From assembly GCA_016936015.1 (NCBI GenBank), contig JAFGPV010000013.1, positions 1-34,940 on the forward strand: a stretch of 34,940 bases of DNA, read 5' to 3'. This document shows, one piece after another, positions 24,655-31,863 of this stretch. A program made the translations under genes and the position numbers. The notes below the pieces were generated by a model, which made no database searches, was not told the DNA's origin, and saw nothing but the letters and a program-made list of their open reading frames with translations. This DNA is from Pirellulales bacterium (lineage in GTDB: Bacteria > Planctomycetota > Planctomycetia > Pirellulales > Thermoguttaceae). The stretch's first letter is position 1. Every line of letters begins with the position of its first letter.

Positions 24655-25971
24655 ATGACCGCTCCCTTCCATCTCCCTCTGTATCTACCGGCCCAAGGCG
24701 CTTCGGAAACCGAGGCGACGTTAATTGAGTGGCGCGTGGCCGAGGGAGACGAATTCCGCAAAGGGCAAGTCCTGGCGCAGGTGGACAGCGCCAAATCGGT
24801 CTTCGATTTCGAGGCCCCCTGTGACGGCCGCGTTCTGCGGCTGCTTTTCCGCGCGGGCGAAACCGCGGCCTACAACCAACCGGTCCTGGAGATCGAGACG
24901 ACCGATCCGGCGATGCGCGACGGGATCCCCCCGGCGGCCTCCGTCGAGCCGCCGGTAGCCGTCGTCCAGGCGGCCCGGCAAAGTCCCACGGGACCGGCCG
25001 CCACACCGGCCGTGTCGATCCTCGGGCTGGGCGGCTACCTGCCGGACCGCGTGGTGACCAACGCCGAATTGCTCCGCGAGTTTCCGGACCTCAGCGAAGA
25101 CTACGTATATCAAGTCACGGGCATTCGCACCCGGCGCTGGGCGGGAGAGGGAGAAAAGCCCTCGTCGATGGCGCTCCGCGCCGCAGAAGAGACCTTTTCC
25201 AAAACCGGCGTCGATCCCAAGGAAATCGACGCCCTGATCCTGGCCACCACCACGCCCGACGCCGCCATGCCCTCCACGGCCTGCGTCCTCCAGGACCAGC
25301 TCGGGCTGCCCGACATCCCCGCCTTCGACCTGAACGCCGCCTGCTCCGGCTGGCTCTTCGCGGTGGTCATGGCCCGCAACATGATCCTGACGGGCATGGC
25401 CCGCAAGGTGCTTACCGTAGGCGTGGACCTGCAATCGCGTCTGCTGGAACCGGCGGACCGCGCCGCACGGTTCATCTTCGGCGACGGGGCGGGAGCGGCC
25501 ATCGTGGCGGCCGGAACGAAGGGCCATCCGCTCGGCGAGATCCTGCTGGGCGGCGACGCCACCGGCCTGATGATGGCCCGCCGCGAGGCCCCCGGCTATC
25601 TCGTCTGCGACGGCCGATCGCACTTCGATCCCTGGATCCGGTTGGATGGCCAATCGCTCTTCCGCGCCGCCTCGGAAGATTTCGCCGCGATCATCCGCGA
25701 CGTCATCGCCCGGTCCGGCTGGGACGCCGCGGAGGTCCGCTGGATCGTGCCCCACCAGGCCAACCGCCGCATTCTCAAGGCCTCCGCCAAACGCAGCGGC
25801 GTCTCCTTCGAGCGTTACTTCCTCAACCTCGAATACCTGGGCAACACCTCCAGCGCCAGCATCCCCCTGGCCCTGGTCGAAATGGAGCCCCAACTCCACC
25901 CCGGCGACAAGATCGTCCTCTGCTCCGTCGGCGCCGGCCTGACCACCGCCGCCGTCTCCATGCAGTGGTAG
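24655..25971 (+). CDS. Lipoyl domain fused to beta-ketoacyl-ACP synthase III (FabH type)
   Basis: A 438-residue protein from the ATG at 24655 (no clear Shine-Dalgarno; a TTG at 24634 is the other choice). Residues 1-85 or so form a biotinyl/lipoyl domain: FHLPLYLPAQGASETEATLIEW, VAEGDEFRKGQVLAQVDSAK and DFEAPCDGRV, with Lys47 at the place of the lipoylated lysine. A linker of about 30 residues rich in Pro, Ala and Val follows. Residues 119-438 are a full KAS III with the catalytic triad Cys230 (NAACSGW), His367 (VPHQANRRI) and Asn397 (YLGNTSSAS). The 30-residue His-Asn spacing is the same as in E. coli FabH. KAS III normally condenses an acyl-CoA with malonyl-ACP to start fatty acid or polyketide chains. 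Beside a fused E1, the natural reading is that E1 charges the attached lipoyl arm and the ketosynthase takes its starter acyl group from it. That is inference. Confidence 0.9.
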   Translation: MTAPFHLPLYLPAQGASETEATLIEWRVAEGDEFRKGQVLAQVDSAKSVFDFEAPCDGRVLRLLFRAGETAAYNQPVLEIETTDPAMRDGIPPAASVEPPVAVVQAARQSPTGPAATPAVSILGLGGYLPDRVVTNAELLREFPDLSEDYVYQVTGIRTRRWAGEGEKPSSMALRAAEETFSKTGVDPKEIDALILATTTPDAAMPSTACVLQDQLGLPDIPAFDLNAACSGWLFAVVMARNMILTGMARKVLTVGVDLQSRLLEPADRAARFIFGDGAGAAIVAAGTKGHPLGEILLGGDATGLMMARREAPGYLVCDGRSHFDPWIRLDGQSLFRAASEDFAAIIRDVIARSGWDAAEVRWIVPHQANRRILKASAKRSGVSFERYFLNLEYLGNTSSASIPLALVEMEPQLHPGDKIVLCSVGAGLTTAAVSMQW

Positions 25972-26010
25972 AAAACGGGGACGCAGCTATTTTTTAAAAC
26001 CTACGGCGTC
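25972..26010. repeat. Fragment related to the GGGGAC...TTTTTT repeat family
   Basis: AAAACGGGGACGCAGCTATTTTTTAAAACC directly follows the ketosynthase stop. It resembles half of the element family found in frame in gene A and near 555-590. The T-run may end transcription. Confidence 0.4.
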
Positions 26011-26166
26011 TCTGCCGCCCCCCCTTTGGCTGGATTGCTTGCAACCGGGGGGTTTTCATGCGAGAATGATAAGTTGCGGGCTTAAAGTTTATCTGATTTG
26101 TCTATTTTTATATTCTCTCAACCATTCTTGATGCATTCTCTGCTTACACCCCTGAGGAGCATTTTT

Positions 26167-27870
26167 ATGTATTTTCGCATTCCCGGCTGTTTGTGTCTCG
26201 CTTTGACATTATTCTTTGGCGTTGCCGCGGTTCAGGCCAAGAGTCCGGATTCCGAGAAGGCCGCTGTGCCGGCGGCTTCGGCGGAGAAGAAGATCGAAAA
26301 GAAAAAGTCGGAAAAGAAAAGCGGAAAAAAGAAGGCTGAAAAAAAGAAGGAGCAATCGAAGAAGGACGAAACCAAGAATGTTGACAAGAAGCCGGAAGCC
26401 AAAACCCCTCCGGTCCAAACCGAGCAAAAATCCGCTCCGCCGGTAAAGCCGTCTCCGGCCAAGGCGCCGGAACAACCGGCCGCGAAACCGGCCAAGCCCA
26501 CCCCTCCCACCTACACCGTCAAAAAGGACGTGCTCAAGATTCAAATCGAGATCGAAGGCGCGTTCGAGGCCGAGGAGATGATCGAGTTGGCGCTGCAGCC
26601 CGAGGAGTGGTCCTCGCTCAAGGTCCTGGAGGCCGTCCCTCATGGGACGAAGGTGAAGAAGGGCGACGTGGTGTTGAAGCTCGATCCGGAGAAGCTCGAC
26701 GACGTTCTGACCGACGTGCGGCGGGAGCTCCAATTGATGGAGATTGCCTTGAAGGAGAACCGAGAGGAGCTTGCTGCCCGGGAAAAGACCACGCCCCTGG
26801 ATTTAGAAGCCGGCCAGCGTGGGCAGCGGAACGCCCAGGAGGATCAGAAGTATTACTTCGACATCGCCCGGGCCGAAGCCTTGAAGTCCGCCGATTATTA
26901 TCTCAAGTACATGAAAAATTCTCTGGAATACGAGCGGCAGGAACTGGCCGAACTGGAAAAGATGTACAAGGCCGACGACTTGGTCGAAGAAACGGAGAAG
27001 ATCGTCTTGCAGCGGCAGCGCGATCGGGTCGAACAGATGGAATTCTACTTGCATCAGGAGGAGATCGACCGCGATCGGTTCTTGAAGTACACGCTTCCCC
27101 GCCGCGACGAGCAGGTAACCGACGCCATGGGGCGGCAATCGATCCAGTGGCAGAAGGCGAAGATCGACCTGCCGCTGGCGCTGGACCAGAAACGCCTGGA
27201 AGTGAAGAAACTCGAGGTGCATCTTGCCCGGACCCGGGACAAGCTGAAAAAGCTCGAAGCCGACCGCAAGCTGCTGACGGTCGTCGCGCCGATGGACGGC
27301 TACGTGTATTACGGCAAGTGCCGGCGGGGCCGATTCAACGAGTCGGCCGGACTGGCCGAAGCCCTCCGCCCGGGCGGCGGCATCTCGCCGAACCAGGTCT
27401 TTATGACGATCGTCAATTCGCGTCCCGTCTTCCTGCGTACGGTCCTCAGCGAGGCGAACTTAAACGATCTCCACTTGGGGAGCCAAGGGATCGCCGTTCC
27501 CACGGCGCTGCCCGATCTGCGGCTTCCCGTCACGATCGACCAGATCGGCGCCGTCCCAATGATGCCCGGCAACTTCGACGCCCGGCTGGACGTCACTCTG
27601 GAGGCCAAGGACAAGATGATTATGCCCGGCATGGGCTGCAAGGTGAAATTCACCCCTTATTTGAAGACCGACGCCCTGGTTGTTCCTCCGAAGGCCGTCT
27701 TTTCGGAGCCGGAGGACGACGACGACCGGTACGTTTACGTGCTCGACGGCCAGGGGAAGCCCGAGAAACGCTCGGTGACCGTGGGCCGAGAAACCAACCA
27801 GCAGGTGGAAATCCGCAAGGGCCTCCGCGCCGGCGACAAGATCCTTTTAGAAAAGCCGAAGGACGAATAG
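26167..27870 (+). CDS. Secreted HlyD/RND-type periplasmic adaptor-like protein
   Basis: A 567-residue protein. The ATG at 26167 is chosen because GAGGAGC precedes it and it opens a signal peptide (MYFRIPGCLCLALTLFFGVAAVQA); the frame is open 23 codons upstream. A strongly basic linker follows (KKIEKKKSEKKSGKKKAEKK and on, about residues 40-80), then a proline/alanine-rich stretch. The conserved part has the adaptor order: half-lipoyl strand (LKVLEAVPHGTKVKKGDVVLKL), a long helical hairpin of about 190 residues, the second half-lipoyl (LTVVAPMDGYVYYGK), a beta-barrel (TVLSEANLNDLHLGSQGIAV), and GMGCKVKFTPYLKTDALVVP. Such adaptors bridge an inner-membrane pump to the outer membrane. No pump or ABC gene lies nearby, and the next gene is of another type, so its partner is unknown. 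Confidence 0.8.
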   Translation: MYFRIPGCLCLALTLFFGVAAVQAKSPDSEKAAVPAASAEKKIEKKKSEKKSGKKKAEKKKEQSKKDETKNVDKKPEAKTPPVQTEQKSAPPVKPSPAKAPEQPAAKPAKPTPPTYTVKKDVLKIQIEIEGAFEAEEMIELALQPEEWSSLKVLEAVPHGTKVKKGDVVLKLDPEKLDDVLTDVRRELQLMEIALKENREELAAREKTTPLDLEAGQRGQRNAQEDQKYYFDIARAEALKSADYYLKYMKNSLEYERQELAELEKMYKADDLVEETEKIVLQRQRDRVEQMEFYLHQEEIDRDRFLKYTLPRRDEQVTDAMGRQSIQWQKAKIDLPLALDQKRLEVKKLEVHLARTRDKLKKLEADRKLLTVVAPMDGYVYYGKCRRGRFNESAGLAEALRPGGGISPNQVFMTIVNSRPVFLRTVLSEANLNDLHLGSQGIAVPTALPDLRLPVTIDQIGAVPMMPGNFDARLDVTLEAKDKMIMPGMGCKVKFTPYLKTDALVVPPKAVFSEPEDDDDRYVYVLDGQGKPEKRSVTVGRETNQQVEIRKGLRAGDKILLEKPKDE

Positions 27871-27910
27871 CAAACCGTTAAATCGGGAGAAGTACGCCAC
27901 AGAGACACGG

Positions 27911-28041
27911 AGGAGGAATGACGAATGTCGAAGGCCGAATGACGAAAGAAATCCGAATGACGAAATACACGATCGTGATTTCCGATAAAGACATCCTCTC
28001 GTGTTTGCTCATTCAATCATTCGTCATTCGTCATTCCCTCC
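27911..28041. repeat. Inverted repeat of GAATGACGAA-type units
   Basis: GGAGGAATGACGAATG at the left and CATTCGTCATTCCCTCC at the right are inverted, with further GAATGACGAAA units between them. The same units build the element at 29237-29363. It lies in the leader of the following gene, so the start of that gene is close to repeat sequence. Confidence 0.7.
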
Positions 28042-28060
28042 GCCTACCGGATATACAGCC

Positions 28061-29287
28061 ATGCGAATGATCGTTTGCATCCTTCTATTATCAGTCTCCG
28101 CCGGTTTGGCCGCCGAGGAGGGGAAAAAGACCTCGCCGCTGGCCGAGCAAGGCCCGCGGCCCCGGCCGGTTCCCACGCCGGCTGCCGGGGAGATTGACAA
28201 ATCGTTGAAACGGGGAGTGGAGTTCCTGCTGAAACGGCAGAACAAGGACGGCTCGTGGGGTTCGGCCAGCATCAACCGGCCGAGCGAGGTCACGGCGCCG
28301 GTGCCGGGAGCGCATTACGCCTTCCGCGCCGCCACCACGGGGCTGGCAATTTCGGGGCTGATTGAGGCCGGCGGCGATCGGGCCGGAGTGGGACAGGCCC
28401 TCGACCGGGCGGAAGACTACTTGTTCAAGAATCTCCATCGGATCCGCCGGCAGGACGCCGAGACTTATTACAACACCTGGTCTCACGCATACGCCATCCA
28501 GGCCCTGGTGCGGATGCTTTCGCGCAAGCCGGACGACGCCGAGCGGGCGAAAAAAATCCACGCGTTGATCCGCTCGCAAATCGAGATGCTCGACCGCTAC
28601 GAGGTCGTCGACGGCGGCTGGGCCTACTACGACGACTACGGCACGAAAAAACCGAGCGGATCGTCGATGTGCTTTGTCACCGCCACGGTGCTGGTGGCGT
28701 TTCAAGAGGCGCAAGGCGTCGGCGAGACGATCCCCCCCCGGCTCATCGAACGCGCCAAGGCGTCGATCCTTCGGCACCGCCGTCCTGATTTCTCCTACTG
28801 CTACGGCGAATACCTGAAATACCGTACCATGCCGATCAATCAGCCCGGCAGCAGCATCGGCCGCTCGCAGGCCTGCAACTACGCGATGCGGATCTGGGGC
28901 GATGCGTCGGTGAGCGACGCGATCGTCAAGAATTGGCTCAACCGGCTCTTCGCCCGCAACGGTTGGCTGAGCATTGCCCGGAAGTATCCCATCCCCCACG
29001 AATCCTTCTTTTCCAACTCGGGATACTTTTTCTACTACGGGCACTATTACGCGGCGCTGTGCATCGAACTCATCCCGCCCGCGGACCGCGGGCCGTTCCA
29101 GGACCAACTCGCCCACGTGCTCTTGAAGTTGCAGGAAAAAGACGGCTCCTGGTGGGATTATCCCCTGTACAACTACCACCAGGAATACGGCACGGCCTTT
29201 GCGCTGATGGCCCTGGAGCGCTGTCGAAGAGCAAAGAATGATGAAATCCGAATGACCAATGACGAAAGAATGACGAAATCCGAATGA
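28061..29287 (+). CDS. Secreted alpha/alpha-toroid protein (prenyltransferase/squalene-cyclase repeat type)
   Basis: A 408-residue protein from the ATG at 28061, which opens a signal peptide (MRMIVCILLLSVSAGLAAEEG); the open frame reaches upstream to 28001 through repeat sequence. Repeats of the QxxDGSW kind are seen at LLKRQNKDGSWGSA (about residues 54-67), in the central VVDGGWAYYDD, and at KLQEKDGSWWDYPLYNYHQEYGTAFALMAL near the C-terminus, with helices between them. This fold is shared by squalene cyclases, protein prenyltransferases and thioester proteins. The DxDD motif of squalene-hopene cyclases is not seen, and the protein is exported, so a cyclase role is unlikely and the function is unknown. 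The last residues (MTNDERMTKSE) and the stop are encoded by a dispersed repeat, so this tail was probably gained by insertion near the original end. Confidence 0.75.
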   Translation: MRMIVCILLLSVSAGLAAEEGKKTSPLAEQGPRPRPVPTPAAGEIDKSLKRGVEFLLKRQNKDGSWGSASINRPSEVTAPVPGAHYAFRAATTGLAISGLIEAGGDRAGVGQALDRAEDYLFKNLHRIRRQDAETYYNTWSHAYAIQALVRMLSRKPDDAERAKKIHALIRSQIEMLDRYEVVDGGWAYYDDYGTKKPSGSSMCFVTATVLVAFQEAQGVGETIPPRLIERAKASILRHRRPDFSYCYGEYLKYRTMPINQPGSSIGRSQACNYAMRIWGDASVSDAIVKNWLNRLFARNGWLSIARKYPIPHESFFSNSGYFFYYGHYYAALCIELIPPADRGPFQDQLAHVLLKLQEKDGSWWDYPLYNYHQEYGTAFALMALERCRRAKNDEIRMTNDERMTKSE

Positions 29288-29363
29288 CGAATGTGTACAT
29301 GACTGCGTTTCGTCATTCGGATTTCGTCATTCTTTCGTCATTCGTCATTTGAACTTCGTCATT
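29237..29363. repeat. Inverted repeat that encodes the ends of two convergent genes
   Basis: The arms 29237-29291 and 29309-29363 match in inverted orientation at 50 of 55 bases, including a perfect 34-base block (29258-29291 and 29309-29342) around a 17-base spacer. The plus-strand stop (29285-29287) and the minus-strand stop (29313-29315) both lie within the element. Confidence 0.9.
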
Positions 29364-29624
29364 GTCTCTCACCGCAACCGTCTCTTCCAGACTGCCCTTT
29401 TCCAGTCGCTCCCAATCTTCCGCCGTGACGGTGATCTTGCGCTGGAATCCCGCGTGGAGACGGACGTACTCCAGCTCGGCGGCCTGGGCGGGATCGGCGT
29501 GGAGCCGGGCGGCGATCTGTTCCCGGGCGGCGGGATCCTGGGGCGCGGAAGTCAATGTTTCGGGCCAGACCGTCGCTTGCTCGATGACTAGCGCTTCGCG
29601 ATAAGGGTCGAACTGGTTGGACAT
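29313..29624 (-). CDS. Small protein of unknown function
   Basis: A 103-residue protein starting MSNQFDPYREALVIEQATVW; an ATG seven codons upstream lies in repeat sequence. I recognise no domain. The sequence is soluble, mixed charged, and mostly helical in feel (AAREQIAARLHADPAQAAEL), with QRKITVTAEDWERLEKG near its end. Coding character (no low-complexity core, sensible amino acid use) supports a real gene. Its last 11 residues, MTNDERMTKSE, are the same as those of the convergent neighbour because both read opposite arms of one inverted repeat. It is followed on the same strand by nothing but that repeat, and upstream lies another double hairpin. Confidence 0.6.
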   Translation of the reverse strand: MSNQFDPYREALVIEQATVWPETLTSAPQDPAAREQIAARLHADPAQAAELEYVRLHAGFQRKITVTAEDWERLEKGSLEETVAVRDNDEVQMTNDERMTKSE

Positions 29625-29632
29625 GGGATATT

Positions 29633-29714
29633 GTAGAAGCGGCATCTTGCCGCTTCATATTGGTGTGTAGGAACAACATCGCTGCACCGCGATGCGGCAA
29701 GATGCCGCATCTAC
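29633..29714. repeat. Double-hairpin repeat GCGGCATCTTGCCGC
   Basis: The outer arms 29633-29653 and 29694-29714 match in inverted orientation at 20 of 21 bases. Each contains its own hairpin (GCGGCA-TCT-TGCCGC and TGCGGCA-AGA-TGCCGCA). It lies between the small gene and the end of epmA and overlaps the leader of the small gene. Confidence 0.85.
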
Positions 29715-29730
29715 TCTGACCGATTGTACG

Positions 29731-30813
29731 CTACGCCCGGTCGAAGGGGAAGGCGATCACTTCGGCCAGCGATTTCGCCCCGGCGGCCACCATCACCACC
29801 CGGTCGAAGCCCAGGGCCACGCCGGTGCAGGGCGGCAGGCCGAAGTCCATCGCGGCCAGCAGCCGGCTGTGCTCCGGCAGGGCGATTTTCCCGTCCGCGC
29901 GGCGCCGGGCGTTGACCTCGCGGTTCCGTCGCCGCAGCTCGGCGGCGTCGACCAGTTCGTGGTAGCCGTTGGCCAATTCGATGCCGTCCACGTACAGTTC
30001 AAACCGCTCGGCCACGGGCGGATTCTCCGGCCGGACGCGGCTGAGCGCCGCTTGGCTTGCAGGATAATCGTACACGATTGTCGGCCGGCCGAGACCCAAC
30101 CGCGGCTGCACCCGTTCGACCAGCAGCAGGTCGAGCCAGCCGTCCCGGTCGTCGCCCAAACCCTCGGGCACTTCGAGATTCCACCGCGCCGCCGCCGCTT
30201 GCAACTCGGCCGCCTCGGCCGTCAGCGGATCGACCCCGACGTGCCGCTCGAAGACCTGGCGGTAACTCACCCGGTCGGCCGGACCGCGGCTTAGCAGCGC
30301 CTCGCACAAATCGCTGGTCAGTTGGATGCCCTCCGCCATGCTGTCGCCCACGCGATACCATTCGACCATCGTGAACTCGGGATTGTGCAGCGGCCCGAAT
30401 TCCCCCTGGCGGAAGACCTTTGCCACCTGATAGATGGCCGAACCGCCCGCGGCCAGAAGGCGTTTCATGGCGAACTCGGGCGAGGTTTGGAGGAAGAGGG
30501 TTCCCTCTCCCTTTGGGAGAGGGTTAGGGTGAGGGCTGGCAGTTAAGGGCTGGGGGGTGCAAGATCCCTGCTCCGCCCTCACCCCCGGCCCCTCTCCGGG
30601 CACCGACCGCAGGTTGGCCGGGAGAGGGGAGAGAACAAACGGATCGAGATGGCGGTCGACGACCGTGTCGGCGGAAAGGATCGGCGTCTCGACCTCTAAA
30701 AACCCCCGCCCGTCGAAAAACGCCCGGACCTTCCGCAAGAGTTCGGCGCGAAGGGCGAGATTCTCCCAGGATGCCGTGGGACGAAAATTGCTCGGCGGTT
30801 TCTCATCCCTCAT
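29731..30813 (-). CDS. epmA: Elongation factor P--(R)-beta-lysine ligase, with a repeat-derived insert
   Basis: A 360-residue protein, slightly longer than E. coli EpmA (about 325). EpmA is a class II lysyl-tRNA synthetase paralogue without the tRNA-binding domain. It activates (R)-beta-lysine with ATP and attaches it to a lysine of EF-P. Visible motifs: GFLEVETPIL (motif 1), FRQGEFGPLHNPEFTMVEWY (motif 2), ELYVDGIELANGYHEL, and GVALGFDRVVM (motif 3). About 44 residues (61-104), between HLDPFV and FLQTSPEFAMKRLL, are encoded by two palindromic repeats; normally only some ten residues stand here. The gene starts 16 bases after efp on the same strand, so the two should be co-transcribed. The leader consists of GGATGAGGGA-type short repeats. 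A genomic lysyl-tRNA synthetase is ruled out by the lack of an N-terminal OB domain. Confidence 0.9.
   Translation of the reverse strand: MRDEKPPSNFRPTASWENLALRAELLRKVRAFFDGRGFLEVETPILSADTVVDRHLDPFVLSPLPANLRSVPGEGPGVRAEQGSCTPQPLTASPHPNPLPKGEGTLFLQTSPEFAMKRLLAAGGSAIYQVAKVFRQGEFGPLHNPEFTMVEWYRVGDSMAEGIQLTSDLCEALLSRGPADRVSYRQVFERHVGVDPLTAEAAELQAAAARWNLEVPEGLGDDRDGWLDLLLVERVQPRLGLGRPTIVYDYPASQAALSRVRPENPPVAERFELYVDGIELANGYHELVDAAELRRRNREVNARRRADGKIALPEHSRLLAAMDFGLPPCTGVALGFDRVVMVAAGAKSLAEVIAFPFDRA
30503..30535 (-). repeat. In-frame palindromic repeat in epmA, CCCTCTCCC-TTT-GGGAGAGGG family
   Basis: Read on the minus strand with its flanks it encodes ASPHPNPLPKGEGT, identical to 14 residues of protein B (10076-10110). 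Confidence 0.9.
30576..30630 (-). repeat. In-frame palindromic repeat in epmA, long variant
   Basis: Read on the minus strand it encodes SPLPANLRSVPGEGPGVRAE. The core GGTCGGTGCCCGGAGAGGGG is shared with 5781-5799 in gene A. Confidence 0.85.
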
Positions 30814-30829
30814 CCTTCGTCCCTCATCC

Positions 30830-31399
30830 TTATTCCTTCACCCGCTCGATGTACGCGCCGGTGCGGGTGTCGATCTTGATCAGGTCGCCCATGTTGATGA
30901 AGGCGGGACAAGGGAACTCGGCGCCTGTATCGACCTTGCACGGCTTGGTGACGTTGGTGGCCGTGTTGCCCTTGGCCCCCGGCTCGCAGTATTCCACTTT
31001 CAGCACCACGTGGTTGGGCGGCGTCATGCTAATCGGCTGACCGTTGTGGAGGATGATGCTGCAGAGCATGCTTTCCTTGAGATACTTCCAGGCGTCGTCC
31101 ACCTGCTCGGCCGTCAACTCGTACTGCTCGTACGACTCGTTGTCCATGAAGACGAAATGGTCGGCCTGCCGGTAGAGGAATTGGGCCTGAATCTCCTCGA
31201 TCTCGGCGGCTTCGATGCTGTCGCCGCTCTTGTAGGTGCGGTCCAGCACGGTGCCGCGCAGCAAGTTCCGCAGTTTGCACTTGTACAGCGCCTGGCCCTT
31301 GCCCGGCTTGACGAAGTTGCACTCGATCATAATGTACGGATCGCCGTCGAGTTGGACCTTCAAGCCCTTTTTGAATTCGCTGGTATTGTAGCTGGCCAC
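30830..31399 (-). CDS. efp: Translation elongation factor P
   Basis: A 189-residue protein of standard length, starting at a GTG with AAAGGTGA in front of it. EF-P enters the ribosomal E site and relieves stalling at consecutive prolines. The three-domain layout is clear: an N-terminal KOW-like domain with the modification loop VKPGKGQA, where Lys34 lies at the same position as the beta-lysylated Lys34 of E. coli; the middle OB domain (FVFMDNESYEQYELTAEQ); and the C-terminal signature GQPISMTPPNHVVLKV...TGAEFPCPAFINMGDLIKIDTRTGAYIERVKE. Lys34 plus the neighbouring epmA and epmB shows that it is of the beta-lysine type, not the rhamnose/arginine type. No repeat insert is present here, in contrast to its two modifying enzymes. 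Confidence 0.97.
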   Translation of the reverse strand: MASYNTSEFKKGLKVQLDGDPYIMIECNFVKPGKGQALYKCKLRNLLRGTVLDRTYKSGDSIEAAEIEEIQAQFLYRQADHFVFMDNESYEQYELTAEQVDDAWKYLKESMLCSIILHNGQPISMTPPNHVVLKVEYCEPGAKGNTATNVTKPCKVDTGAEFPCPAFINMGDLIKIDTRTGAYIERVKE

Positions 31400-31443
31400 G
31401 TTTCACCTTTCGCTAAGAGATTTGATGATAAATTAATATAATT

Positions 31444-31863
31444 TTAATCCACCCAGTTTTCCAGTTTGAGACCCGGTATCTGCTTGAAATGCCGCAGATT
31501 CCGAGTGACCAAGGTAGCCCGATTTGCCATGGCCAGGCTGGCGATGAGCAGATCCACGTGTCCGATTTTCTTAAGTCCTTTCCGGGCGTGAAGATCCTGG
31601 AAGATCTTTGCCGCAGGTCGATCGAACGTGATGATCGTTAATTCTGACAGCAATTCTTCGTTGCGCAGCAACCGTGTTTGAGCTTGCAGAAGTCGTTCGC
31701 CATCGGCTGCCTTCAATATCGATTCGTATCGGGCTTGGAGGATTTCGGCCTTAGTGAAAATCGTAACGCCGATGTCGGGATCATCGCATCGGCCCAGACG
31801 GGCGATCACTCTTTCGTGACCTGCATGGAGATGAATAAGCGTATCCGTGTCGAGAAGGTGCAT
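31444..31863 (-). CDS. PIN-domain protein, VapC-like toxin
   Basis: A 139-residue protein. PIN domains of this type are metal-dependent RNases that act as toxins in type II toxin-antitoxin pairs. The acidic residues are in place: Asp5 and Asp7 (LLDTDTLI), Glu40 (FTKAEIL) and Asp104 (GHVDLLIAS), with TRNLRHF (120-126) after them as is usual. Its start overlaps the stop of the upstream gene by one base (TGATG), so the two are translationally coupled. It lies between efp and epmB, a common kind of neutral insertion site for such modules; there is no sign that it has to do with EF-P. Activity as a toxin is inferred. Confidence 0.85.
   Translation of the reverse strand: MHLLDTDTLIHLHAGHERVIARLGRCDDPDIGVTIFTKAEILQARYESILKAADGERLLQAQTRLLRNEELLSELTIITFDRPAAKIFQDLHARKGLKKIGHVDLLIASLAMANRATLVTRNLRHFKQIPGLKLENWVD

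Noticed and set aside
24721-25899. 392-codon minus-strand ORF opposite the ketosynthase
   Set aside because: Antisense shadow; the plus strand has all three catalytic residues and the lipoyl motif.
26607-27881. 424-codon ORF overlapping the adaptor gene
   Set aside because: Alternative frame of the adaptor gene; no domain, and the adaptor frame has signal peptide and both half-lipoyl strands.
29692-30294. 200-codon plus-strand ORF opposite epmA
   Set aside because: Antisense to the conserved EpmA frame and begins inside a palindromic repeat.
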